DNA of 58,065 bases from a bacterium. Its GTDB lineage: Bacteria; SZUA-79; Acidulodesulfobacterales; Acidulodesulfobacteraceae. The stretch's first letter is position 1. Every line of letters starts with the position of its first letter. This document shows positions 42,804-49,944 of this stretch, in pieces. The translations under genes were made by a program, and so were the position numbers. The stretch lies in the NCBI GenBank assembly GCA_021794335.1, contig JAJYQZ010000330.1, positions 1-58,065 on the forward strand, written 5' to 3'. The notes under the pieces are model-generated. The model saw only the letters and a program-made list of their open reading frames with translations. It ran no database searches and was not told the DNA's origin.

Positions 42804-43430
42804 TCAAACCCCTAAAAAGTTATTTAAAAGCTCTTCCTGAAGAGTTTTGTTTCTATCCTGCAAATCCTCTTCTATGTAGTCGGTTTCGATTATCTTAACA
42901 GGTATTCCGAGCTCATCCGCCGTTTTTAAAAAAATATTCTTAAAATTTTCATTAAAATTTTTAAATTTAGGATTAGCGTAAAAGATATCGTCGTCTATAA
43001 ATTTCCCTAATGTTTTTATGCGGAAACTATCCGATAGCGTGTTTTTAAGTAAATCGGCATCTACCCAACCGCCGTAATCGAAATAATATAACGCGTCGTA
43101 TTTCTTAAGTCCGTTTAAATATTCGGATTTAACGAAATTCTTTTTGCTTTCCGCAATTTCTTTGCCCGAAAAAATATTTAAAAAAACCAAATTATCGACG
43201 ACGGTTCTGTCGCACACGGCAATTACGTCTTCCGTGAGCTTATCGACAACCTCTTCTACCGCAACTTGATGATGGAATATAATCTCTCTTAAATCGCCTA
43301 TTTCTTTATCGGGATACATCGCGTTAACCTGCCTTGCCGCTTCGTCCACGGCAAGAAAAACACTGTTGTCGAGCGAATTTACGAAATAAGTTTTTCCTAT
43401 CCCTACAGCTCCCGAAATGCCGATTTTCAT
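42804..43430 (-). CDS. P-loop NTPase, AAA_28/NadR-kinase-like
   Basis: A 208-residue ATPase beginning KIGISGAVGIGKTYFVNSL (Walker A at about 7-14). The pattern FLAVDEAARQVNAMYPDKE and VCDRTVVDNLVFLNIF (about 70-85) resembles AAA_28 / ribosylnicotinamide- or thymidylate-kinase-like P-loop proteins. It may be a small-molecule kinase or a nucleotide-dependent switch carried by the element. Overlaps the next gene (43427) by 4 bases, so it lies in a tightly coupled operon. Confidence 0.65.
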   Translation of the reverse strand: MKIGISGAVGIGKTYFVNSLDNSVFLAVDEAARQVNAMYPDKEIGDLREIIFHHQVAVEEVVDKLTEDVIAVCDRTVVDNLVFLNIFSGKEIAESKKNFVKSEYLNGLKKYDALYYFDYGGWVDADLLKNTLSDSFRIKTLGKFIDDDIFYANPKFKNFNENFKNIFLKTADELGIPVKIIETDYIEEDLQDRNKTLQEELLNNFLGV

Positions 43431-43648
43431 AAATAAGACTCCTTTGCCTTAAGCGCACCTACCGCATGCTCCGATATGTCCGCTTTTAAATTTTCTATTA
43501 ATTCAAATCTGCAGGCCGCGGAGATTCTGTCAATATCGTCAGCGGTTAAATAGACCTTGCTATGCTTATCTTCGATGAAATAATCTCCGTTGATTTCTCC
43601 GAATCCGATATTTAAGTTCCTGAATATTAATTTCTCGTTGTTTTCCAT
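43427..43648 (-). CDS. small hypothetical protein
   Basis: A 73-residue protein without recognised domain. It alternates short strands (FRNLNIGFGEINGDYFIEDK) and then a helix (DIDRISAACRFELIENLKAD). Stop overlaps the NTPase start by 4 bases. GGAGG precedes the ATG. Cotranscribed with the partition-region genes; function unknown. Confidence 0.45.
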   Translation of the reverse strand: MENNEKLIFRNLNIGFGEINGDYFIEDKHSKVYLTADDIDRISAACRFELIENLKADISEHAVGALKAKESYL

Positions 43649-43675
43649 AACGCCTCCATAAAAAAATTTATTTAT

Positions 43676-44548
43676 TTATAAACCTCTCGCAATCATGTCC
43701 GCTTGCCAGTTTCTTACATTAGGGTTTGTCGCTGGTTTGAATTTATTTAATGTTTCTTTTGCTATTGTTTCTTGCGTTTTGTTAATATCAACCGTAACCG
43801 TAGGCGCGACTGGAATTACCGAACTACTGCTTCCCGCCTTGAGCATCCCTAAAGCCGGAATTTTATCAAAACCGTTATTTATGCTTCTGCCATAGACCTG
43901 CCGTTTTTTAATAACTTCTGGATCGTCCTCGGAATCGGTAGTGGCCATGGTGCCGTTTTCTTCTTTAATGGATTTTTTTATAACGGCCAGCGCCGGAATG
44001 TTTATATGATATTTTTTTAATATCTGCCGGCTATAAAGTCCTAACTTAATATCCTCGGTGATTTTTATTCTGTCGTCCTCGCTTATCTGGGCAGGGTTAA
44101 AACTTACTTTTCTGTGTTTATCGCTGCTCTTGTTATCCTGACCGCTTGCCGGTTGCGCTTTATATTCTTTCTTTCTCCTGTTGTATGTCTGTAGGCTGAT
44201 ATTGTATTTTTCACTTATTTCTTTGAATGATAAACCGTTTCGTATGTCTTCAATAATTTTCTCTTTTTCTCCCGGTTCGTAAGTTTTATAAGTTTTCTTT
44301 TTTTCTTGCGGCTTATCGTCCGCTTTTACAGGTTTTTCTTTTTTTAATTCTTTATCTTTAACGAAAGATAACTCGTGAACCTTATTAGATTTTGCCGCAA
44401 ATATATCAGTGATATGTATCGTCCCTTTTACGGCATCGTCTCTTATCTCAAAATTCCCTTTTACGTCAAATAAATGTGACCCGTTGACTACGATGTCAAA
44501 ACCCGCCGGTAGGTTTTGCAAAACTGCTTGAAATTCCTGATTTTTCAT
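43676..44548 (-). CDS. HTH protein related to the multi-HTH protein of this element
   Basis: A 290-residue protein. The N-terminus (FDIVVNGSHLFDVKGNFEIR) looks like a small beta domain; a Lys/Glu linker (63-90) leads to a transposase-like helix-turn-helix, IIEDIRNGLSFKEISEKYNI and SLQTYNRRKKEYK (about 98-130), and a weaker second module ITEDIKLGLYSRQILKKYHI (about 163-182). These resemble modules in the 33265-34104 protein. The C-terminal 90 residues are low in hydrophobics. A regulator or DNA architectural protein is likely; no catalytic motif is seen. Confidence 0.55.
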   Translation of the reverse strand: MKNQEFQAVLQNLPAGFDIVVNGSHLFDVKGNFEIRDDAVKGTIHITDIFAAKSNKVHELSFVKDKELKKEKPVKADDKPQEKKKTYKTYEPGEKEKIIEDIRNGLSFKEISEKYNISLQTYNRRKKEYKAQPASGQDNKSSDKHRKVSFNPAQISEDDRIKITEDIKLGLYSRQILKKYHINIPALAVIKKSIKEENGTMATTDSEDDPEVIKKRQVYGRSINNGFDKIPALGMLKAGSSSSVIPVAPTVTVDINKTQETIAKETLNKFKPATNPNVRNWQADMIARGL

Positions 44549-44579
44549 AACTACCCCCTTAAACTTTCTTTAAATTAAT

Positions 44580-44909
44580 TTATCTTCTCTGATTTACCGC
44601 ATTCTGAATTGAATCCTGTATGGATTCTACCCTGGCGGATTGAAGGTACTTTTTAAGGTCTTTTTCATCAAAAACTATTTTTCCGAGGTGTTTATAGCAA
44701 GTTATTTTTCTTGTCTTTGCCCAGTTCTGAATAGTGCTTGCGCTAACCCCTAAAAAATTTGATGCTTGTCTAACAGACATTAAACGACTTCCTATTTTCT
44801 TATAGGTCTCATCCGGCGCCGGGGATACTACTTTTGTTAATATTAAACTGCTTAATCTGTCTATCTTCTCCGAAAGTTCGGATATCATTTGTTCTGTTTC
44901 TTTATCCAT
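44580..44909 (-). CDS. MerR/excisionase-like HTH protein
   Basis: A 109-residue protein with an HTH_17 fold: LMSVRQASNFLGVSASTIQN and WAKTRKITCYKHLGKIVF (about 43-80), a signature of phage or plasmid excisionases and small regulators. An N-terminal coiled coil (MISELSEKIDRLSSLIL) precedes it. It is in the rep-par operon, 2 bp before the 44912 gene. It could be an excisionase for the element, or a replication regulator. The HTH is not in doubt; the role is. Confidence 0.7.
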   Translation of the reverse strand: MDKETEQMISELSEKIDRLSSLILTKVVSPAPDETYKKIGSRLMSVRQASNFLGVSASTIQNWAKTRKITCYKHLGKIVFDEKDLKKYLQSARVESIQDSIQNAVNQRR

Positions 44910-44911
44910 TT

Positions 44912-45211
44912 TTAGTTCCTTTTGCTTTCTTCATATTCTTTAAATAAATTAGGGTATTGTTTTTGGTTTGCATATAAAATTCGTTCAAATATAAAACCTT
45001 TTAATTGAATTTCCGCTAAAACCTTTTTCAATTCAGCTTCCCTCAAAGACATTTTTTCCATAAAGCTTGTTTTTAAGATGTTTTTCTGCAAATCGGGCAT
45101 ATTTTGCAATTGCTCTATAGCTTTTTGTTCTATCGCCCTTTCTTCCTCTCTCGCCTTGAATGTCCGGGCTTGTTTAATTTCTAAATTAGTCGAAGGCTTA
45201 ATTGTTTTCAT
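44912..45211 (-). CDS. coiled-coil protein overlapping the end of the replication gene
   Basis: A 99-residue helical, charged protein (FKAREEERAIEQKAIEQL; LREAELKKVLAEIQLKGFI). The ATG at 45211 has GGGGAG 9 bases upstream; an in-frame TTG at 45232 is rejected because the ribosome site would lie inside the ORF. It overlaps rep by 14 bases. It may be a replication or copy-control accessory. No family is recognised. Confidence 0.5.
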   Translation of the reverse strand: MKTIKPSTNLEIKQARTFKAREEERAIEQKAIEQLQNMPDLQKNILKTSFMEKMSLREAELKKVLAEIQLKGFIFERILYANQKQYPNLFKEYEESKRN

Positions 45212-46370
45212 AGTCTGGCTCTCCCCTTTCAAATTCCTTTATTTTTTCCTCAATCGATTTATTAACCTGTCTTTGCGCTTCTTCTTCTTCCTCTATGGTC
45301 AACTTATGAGGTTTTAATATTTGAAATTTTTTATTTTCTTCCTGCTTCTTTTTCTGTTTCTCGTCAATGTCGGCAATATCCTTATAAGTGCCCTTTTCAA
45401 GCATCTTTTGTAGAAATCCCGCCGGGTTTTTTATTTCCATGCCGTCTTTTTTTAAAATATTAACCTTTTTAGCCGCCTTAACGACGGCTTCGTCGGAGTA
45501 TGTCTTCGCAAGGCTTAATATATACATCTGGTTTATTCCCATACGTTCCATGTCTTTTATTTCTTCCGCCGAAAAAGGTAATGATTGTTTTTCGTGCGGA
45601 GGTTGCGATTGAGGAATGGTTTGACAAAGTTTTTTGATATGCTTATAAATAATTTTGTCATCCTGAATTTTTATATATATACCCTCTTTTTTTAGAGCGT
45701 TTATGAGGTTAATAGTGAAAGTTCTTTTAAAATCTTGCGGACGGATATGTTGAAGCTGCAGTATTTCCTGAATTTTTGTCAGCGGGGTGGGAATAGTAAG
45801 ATTAACCGATTTCAGATATAAAAATAATAATTTCTGAATACGCCCTCCCGTCAACGTCCTATAAACATTTAAATCGATAGAAACCAGGTAGGGGCTTTTT
45901 TTAATATAAAATTCGTAAATTTCGTTAGATAAGCGTATTAAAATACTGCCTTTCTCATTATCCATATCGTCGAATTTAAGACTGTCTATAAAGTTAAAAA
46001 TAAACCCCTGCCCGCCTTTTTGAACCTTAATAACCGATGTCTTTAAAGCGTTTAAGGATTCTTTTATTTTTTTATAAGTATCGCTATTAGCCTTATTAAA
46101 AACTAAGCATGAAAGCTCATAAAAACTCGTTAATATTATAGGTTTTCCTTCTTTTTTGGCTTTTTCTATGAGCACCGCAGAAAGGATTTCGTCGTCGATT
46201 ATTAATCTTAATGATTTCATATAAAGTTCGATATTCTGAATGGTATCTTTGTTTATATAGGTAAATTTATCGACGTCAAGTTTAGGCCTTTCCTTTAAAT
46301 AACTAAAACAACCGGTAGTATTTAGCCATGTAAAAATTGAAATAAAGTCGGTTTTTATTAAATCATCCAT
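45198..46370 (-). CDS. rep: plasmid replication initiator (RepA/Rep_3-like)
   Basis: A 390-residue protein with two winged-helix-like regions: TSFYELSCLVFNKANSDTYK and KIKESLNALKTSVIKVQKGG (about 81-120), then LTGGRIQKLLFLYLKSVNLT, TPLTKIQEILQL and FKRTFTINLINALKKEG (about 175-235), resembling initiators of iteron plasmids. The C-terminal third is a charged tail. Six perfect 22-bp iterons start only 13 bp upstream of the ATG, the strongest evidence for its role. GGAG lies 8 bases before the start. Confidence 0.75.
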   Translation of the reverse strand: MDDLIKTDFISIFTWLNTTGCFSYLKERPKLDVDKFTYINKDTIQNIELYMKSLRLIIDDEILSAVLIEKAKKEGKPIILTSFYELSCLVFNKANSDTYKKIKESLNALKTSVIKVQKGGQGFIFNFIDSLKFDDMDNEKGSILIRLSNEIYEFYIKKSPYLVSIDLNVYRTLTGGRIQKLLFLYLKSVNLTIPTPLTKIQEILQLQHIRPQDFKRTFTINLINALKKEGIYIKIQDDKIIYKHIKKLCQTIPQSQPPHEKQSLPFSAEEIKDMERMGINQMYILSLAKTYSDEAVVKAAKKVNILKKDGMEIKNPAGFLQKMLEKGTYKDIADIDEKQKKKQEENKKFQILKPHKLTIEEEEEAQRQVNKSIEEKIKEFERGEPDYENN

Positions 46371-46382
46371 TTTCTAAACTCC

Positions 46383-46513
46383 AAAAGCATAGCCAGGTTG
46401 CACCAAAAGCATAGCCAGGTTGCACCAAAAGCATAGCCAGGTTGCACCAAAAGCATAGCCAGGTTGCACCAAAAGCATAGCCAGGTTGCACCAAAAGCAT
46501 AGCCAGGTTGCAC
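46383..46513. repeat. six iterons of 22 bp (candidate origin of replication)
   Basis: The unit AAAAGCATAGCCAGGTTGCA(CC) repeats at 46383, 46405, 46427, 46449, 46471 and 46493 with no mismatch in its first 21 bases. A 22-bp period (two helical turns) directly upstream of a replication initiator is the hallmark of iteron-controlled oriV. There are no spacers and no cas genes, so it is not CRISPR. Confidence 0.88.
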
Positions 46514-46669
46514 TTTTTGCGCCCGGAAACCTGCGCCGTTATTGGCGTTGAAGGGCGTGAAAGAACTTAAAGAACTTAAAGAACTTAAAGAACACACACG
46601 GGACGCCTTCGGCGGTGTGTTAAAATCTTTTAAAAATTTAAAAGAAAAATTATCCATGTTTTATTTTTT
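46514..46669. other. origin-proximal region with 9-bp repeats and hairpin
   Basis: Next to the iterons AAGAACTTA repeats three and two-thirds times (46561-46593), followed by a hairpin from CACACGGGACGCC to GGCGGTGTG (about 46594-46620). These are plausible duplex-unwinding and structural parts of the origin. An ORF across this region is only a read-through of the iterons. Confidence 0.5.
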
Positions 46670-46957
46670 TTAATCTTTAATATTTAAAAAAGATTTAACG
46701 TCGGCAATATTATATTTATCCGCCAGCCTATATTTATTTTTATAATATCTGGTCGGATTTGCTTTCGGTTCGGGATTTACGGCGATGCTTTCGAGGTATT
46801 CCTCGATGTCGCTCATCTTGATAAGTATCTTTCCGCCGGCTTTGTAATGCTTTATTTTTTTCTCCCGAAGCAGCTGGCAGAAATACGTATATGAGAGATT
46901 TAGATATTCAGCTCCCTGATGGGCATTCAGAAAGGGCGATTTAATTTCTTTTTCCAT
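46670..46957 (-). CDS. excisionase-like HTH_17 protein
   Basis: A 95-residue small DNA-binding protein. FLNAHQGAEYLNLSYTYFCQ, LLREKKIKHYKAGGKILI and KMSDIEEYLES (about 9-58) match the excisionase/MerR-like HTH_17 domain. It lies immediately left of one arm of the 66-bp inverted repeat, which supplies its promoter. A related but not identical HTH protein is at 44580. It may control excision or the divergent promoters of the cargo block. Confidence 0.7.
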   Translation of the reverse strand: MEKEIKSPFLNAHQGAEYLNLSYTYFCQLLREKKIKHYKAGGKILIKMSDIEEYLESIAVNPEPKANPTRYYKNKYRLADKYNIADVKSFLNIKD

Positions 46958-46994
46958 AAAATTATTTTAAAGATTAAGTGTTTATGCTACTTAC

Positions 46995-47060
46995 TTATAA
47001 AAATACAACAATAAGTTTTATATGTCAAGTAAAATTATAAGTTTTTGTTAATAGTATTTT
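46995..47060 (-). promoter_or_regulatory. inverted repeat arm A, promoter for the HTH_17 gene
   Basis: A 66-bp segment that is repeated in inverted orientation at 53614-53679 (62 of 66 identical). On the minus strand it gives TTGACA (47023-47028) and TATTTT (47000-47005), 17 bases apart, about 40 bp before the HTH_17 gene. ACTTATAA-like boxes inside it look like operator half-sites. Confidence 0.7.
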
Positions 47061-47090
47061 AGATGAATTTGTAATAGCTTAATTTTAGAC

Positions 47091-47107
47091 TGTATTTTTA
47101 TAAGTAA
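47091..47107 (+). promoter_or_regulatory. third copy of the shared promoter/operator box
   Basis: TGTATTTTTATAAGTAA matches the -10 part of both inverted-repeat arms. With TTGTAA at 47069-47074 (18-bp spacer) it can drive the divergent plus-strand gene at 47136, so the same regulator could act on both sides. Confidence 0.5.
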
Positions 47108-47135
47108 AATATACTGCGAAAATGTGAGGTTAAAA

Positions 47136-47726
47136 ATGTTTGGATGGTCGCCGGTCGCTATTATTGTTTTAGGGATGGTTATATTTCTGATTATTAGTTT
47201 TAGAAAGAAAAATAAACAAAATAAGAATAAAATTACAAACACGGCTTTTTTCTCTAACGCCCCAGATATTTCTAAAAAAACAGATAGAGAAATTATAACC
47301 GCGACTAAATCATTTTCTTTGCTTATTCAGGCATCGGCGGATATAGCCGATACCAGACAACAAGCGGAAAAATTAGGTATTATTCAAAAATGGATGACGC
47401 ATGACCAGGCAATAGCTTATTTATTAGTTTTATATGTTTTAGAAGATTATGATTATAAATATAGCCCTCAAATTGTATTGTCATTACTCAAAAATTATTG
47501 CCGCCCTGAAATAGTGGAATCATTTATCGATTTTTACTACAAGCAAACAGAAGTAATGGGTATTAAAGCGATTCCTTTATCTCAATTATACAATGGAACG
47601 GTTGACGCAAGAATGGATATTGAGGGCTCTGCATCTCAAGGGTTAAGTGTCGGCTGGAAAATATCATGGTGTCCATTTAAAGAACCTTATAAATCACAGT
47701 GGTTTGATGGTTTTAAAAACCAGTAA
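47136..47726 (+). CDS. membrane-anchored hypothetical protein
   Basis: A 196-residue protein with one N-terminal membrane helix (PVAIIVLGMVIFLIISF, about 6-22) and a soluble helical domain ending in SVGWKISWCPFKEPYKSQWF. I do not recognise the soluble part. A GTG at 47124 is in frame, but GAGG 8 bases before the ATG at 47136 favours the latter. It is the first gene of the cargo block and divergent from the HTH_17 gene. Entry exclusion or a membrane sensor role is possible from position next to an EexN-like gene. Confidence 0.55.
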   Translation: MFGWSPVAIIVLGMVIFLIISFRKKNKQNKNKITNTAFFSNAPDISKKTDREIITATKSFSLLIQASADIADTRQQAEKLGIIQKWMTHDQAIAYLLVLYVLEDYDYKYSPQIVLSLLKNYCRPEIVESFIDFYYKQTEVMGIKAIPLSQLYNGTVDARMDIEGSASQGLSVGWKISWCPFKEPYKSQWFDGFKNQ

Positions 47727-47827
47727 AAATTAAGACTGTGTAAATATTTGACTATTGTTAAAAATAGTTATATAAAATAAATATAGATATTGTAAAAAAT
47801 AAATTAAAGGATAAATTAGGAGGAAGT

Positions 47828-48118
47828 ATGAAAAAAATATTATTAATTTTCTCAGGTATATTTTTAACAACAATCGTTTTATCAGGTTGTTCAAATAAAT
47901 ATAATAACTTTCCTTTACATTCTGAAAAATATTATTTTAAACATATCAAACAAAGAAATTTAATACTAAAGCAGTGTAATAAATTTACTCCACAGGAAAT
48001 AATAAAAAATAAAAATTCAAATTTAGCTAAGGATTGTTCTAATGCGGCCAATTCAGAAACAATATTTATAACACCGCCTCCACCACCATCAAACTTAGAT
48101 TTATATAAAACCCACTAA
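47828..48118 (+). CDS. eexN: EexN-like entry-exclusion lipoprotein
   Basis: A 96-residue lipoprotein. The lipobox TTIVLSGC puts the acylated cysteine at residue 21. The mature part YYFKHIKQRNLILKQCNKF and LAKDCSNAANSE fits EexN/TrbK proteins (HxxxRxxxLxxC...DCxNA), which block a recipient already carrying the element from receiving another copy. Conserved cysteines are at 54 and 77. AGGAGG lies 6 bases before the ATG. The C-terminus ends in a Pro-rich PPPPPSN stretch. Confidence 0.7.
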   Translation: MKKILLIFSGIFLTTIVLSGCSNKYNNFPLHSEKYYFKHIKQRNLILKQCNKFTPQEIIKNKNSNLAKDCSNAANSETIFITPPPPPSNLDLYKTH

Positions 48119-48149
48119 AAAGCCGGAAAATAAATAAAACCAAAAACTT

Positions 48150-48566
48150 ATGAACCAAATAGTAAAAATCGAAACTGTCCAGGACAAAATAATCGATATC
48201 AGGGAAGAAAAAGTTATCCTTGATAGCGATGTGGCCGCGCTATATGGAGTCGAAACTAAAGAAGTTAATCAGGCGGTATCTAACAACCCCGATAAATTCC
48301 CAAAAGGATATATATTCAAGCTTACAAAAAACGAAAAGCAAGAGGTGGTCAAAATTTTTGACCACCTATCAAAGTTGAAGTTTTCGCCGCACCTTCCGAC
48401 CGCCTTTACTAAAAAAGGCCTATACATGCTTGCCACCATAATCAAAAGTCCTAAGGCTGTCCGGACCACCCTCGACATAATAGAAACATACGCGAAGATT
48501 AAATATCTGTCCCGGAACATCAGTCTGCTTCCTGACGCTGAGGTAGAAACTATTGAAAGATTATAA
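48150..48566 (+). CDS. ORF6N-domain protein
   Basis: A 138-residue DNA-binding protein of the phage-type ORF6N family. IIDIREEKVILDSDVAALYG (about 14-33), ETKEVNQAVSNNPDKFP and LPTAFTKKGLYMLATI (about 88-103) are typical. Members occur in phages and mobile elements, often alone. A 25-bp perfect palindrome lies inside the gene. A small overlapping ORF links it to the methyltransferase gene. The C-terminal half of larger relatives is missing, but the ORF6N domain itself is complete. Weak ribosome site. Confidence 0.85.
   Translation: MNQIVKIETVQDKIIDIREEKVILDSDVAALYGVETKEVNQAVSNNPDKFPKGYIFKLTKNEKQEVVKIFDHLSKLKFSPHLPTAFTKKGLYMLATIIKSPKAVRTTLDIIETYAKIKYLSRNISLLPDAEVETIERL
48343..48367. repeat. 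25-bp perfect palindrome inside the ORF6N gene
   Basis: AGGTGGTCAAAA-T-TTTTGACCACCT, 12-bp arms around one base. It encodes EVVKIFDHL in a part of the protein that seems conserved in ORF6N members. It could be an autoregulatory binding site or RNA hairpin. Confidence 0.6.
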
Positions 48567-48666
48567 GGGATGTTGCGGTTTAGCGGTTATTTCGGACGGT
48601 TATAATCTCGAAGAACCCAACGATTCAAGAGAAACGGCATTTTTTGAAGCGGAAAATAATTTATGA
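48553..48666 (+). CDS. small ORF coupled to the methyltransferase start
   Basis: A 37-codon ORF starting TTG and encoding LKDYKGCCGLAVISDGYNLE followed by EPNDSRETAFFEAENNL. Its TGA overlaps the methyltransferase ATG (ATGA at 48663-48666), suggesting translational coupling. It could also be the broken end of a longer gene lost by recombination. I do not recognise it. Confidence 0.3.
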   Translation: MKDYKGCCGLAVISDGYNLEEPNDSRETAFFEAENNL

Positions 48667-49931
48667 AAACCAAGTCCTTAAACAAAAATCTCCATAAAGC
48701 GAGCCGAGCAAAGTTCGATGAGTTTTATACTCAGCTTCCCGACATTGCAAACGAGCTAAAACACTATCGTGGCCAATTACGCGGCAAGGTTATTCTTTGC
48801 AATTGTGACGATCCGTTTGAGAGCAATTTCTTTAAATATTTCGCTGCCAACTTTAATACCTTAGGACTCAAGAAGCTGATCGCCACTAGCTATCTCAAAT
48901 CGCCAATTGTTGGCGGTCAATTACCGTTGTTTGATATTGAAGGACTTAAACCGAATGGTAAAGAGCCTTATGTAGTGGAAATCAACGAAGTACCGGATAC
49001 AAACGAAGATGGCGCAATAAATTTGGACGATGTTGAAATTTTGTTGAGACATAATAAAAATGTTACTATGCCACTTAAGGGAACGGGTGATTTTCGTAGT
49101 GACGAATGTGTAACATTACTCAAGAAAGCAGATATTGTCATCACTAATCCGCCGTTCAGCCTATTTCGCGAATTTGTAGCTCAGTTAGTAGGTTATAACA
49201 AAAAGTTTCTTATCATTGGCAGTAAGAATGCTATCACATACAAAGAAATTTTCAAACTCATACAAGAGAATAAGCTGTGGTTAGGATATGGCTTTGCCCA
49301 CGGTAATGCATATTTCAAGATTCCACCGGAAAAATCACGCGAGTTTGCAGCTGGCGTGTATGACCCAAATACGGGACTTGTAAAGTTCCGCAATGTTGGT
49401 TGGTTCACCAATCTTTACGTCGATAGGTCGGAAGACCCTATCACCCCGTATCTCACTTACGAACAAGGACGTAAGAAAGGGTTATACCCAAAATATGACA
49501 ACTATAACGCTATTGAAGTATCAAAGATAGCAGAAATGCCGAGTGACTACGATGGCGTTATGGGCGTGCCTATAACATTCATGGACAAATGGGTACCTGA
49601 AAGTGGTATAGAAATAGTCAAATTCAGAAAGGGTAATGACGACAAAGACTTGACATTTGCGGGGGGGGGGTCAACCATACTTCAGAATACTCATTCGCTA
49701 TCGTCGGACAAACAGGAGTCATTGAGCCAGATGGAATCTGCATTGAGTACAAGGCGGGACGACCATACATTAAGGGACAAAGGAAGTATGCGAGATTATT
49801 TATTAAACAAGTTTGAGATTCTTGGTTCAAACCGTGGCGTTGACCAAGACCCCAATAGGATTTATGGCAGAGGGTCTCTATTAAACGGCAAAGAAACATT
49901 TAAAAGATTATTTATTAAACGAAAAATATAG
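48663..49931 (+). CDS. EcoRI-family adenine-specific DNA methyltransferase with poly-G tract
   Basis: A 422-residue protein of the EcoRI methylase family, which makes N6-methyladenine. NLHKASRAKFDEFYTQLPDI at the N-terminus, the catalytic VITNPPFSLF (about 159-168) and the SAM-domain segments around it are diagnostic. A run of ten G (49661-49670) lies near codon 335. In the present length the frame continues to RLFIKRKI (stop 49931), but residues 337-380 look like an out-of-frame read. With eight or eleven G the frame instead gives EYSFAIVGQTGVIEPDG and ends YARLFIKQV (stop at 49816), a natural-looking C-terminus. Base composition differs from neighbours. It is coupled to a DUF262-HNH gene. 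Confidence 0.82.
   Translation: MKTKSLNKNLHKASRAKFDEFYTQLPDIANELKHYRGQLRGKVILCNCDDPFESNFFKYFAANFNTLGLKKLIATSYLKSPIVGGQLPLFDIEGLKPNGKEPYVVEINEVPDTNEDGAINLDDVEILLRHNKNVTMPLKGTGDFRSDECVTLLKKADIVITNPPFSLFREFVAQLVGYNKKFLIIGSKNAITYKEIFKLIQENKLWLGYGFAHGNAYFKIPPEKSREFAAGVYDPNTGLVKFRNVGWFTNLYVDRSEDPITPYLTYEQGRKKGLYPKYDNYNAIEVSKIAEMPSDYDGVMGVPITFMDKWVPESGIEIVKFRKGNDDKDLTFAGGGSTILQNTHSLSSDKQESLSQMESALSTRRDDHTLRDKGSMRDYLLNKFEILGSNRGVDQDPNRIYGRGSLLNGKETFKRLFIKRKI
49661..49670 (+). repeat. G10 homopolymer, candidate phase-variation tract
   Basis: Ten consecutive G in an AT-rich genome, placed inside a methyltransferase gene where tract length sets the frame of the last 48-87 codons. Slipped-strand mispairing is the usual mechanism in such tracts. 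Miscounting by the sequencer is the alternative. Confidence 0.7.
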
Positions 49932-49944
49932 TGGAGATTAAAAT

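Noticed and set aside
46383..46513. CRISPR array
   Set aside because: The 22-bp units are directly adjacent with no spacers and no cas genes; they are iterons.
46358..46657. ORF with repeated QPGYAFGATW peptides
   Set aside because: It is a read-through of the 22-bp iterons upstream of rep on the same strand; the peptide repeat follows from the DNA repeat, and no ribosome site precedes it.
49624..49899. Minus-strand ORF across the poly-G tract
   Set aside because: No ribosome site and it lies entirely inside the methyltransferase gene; treated as a frame shadow.
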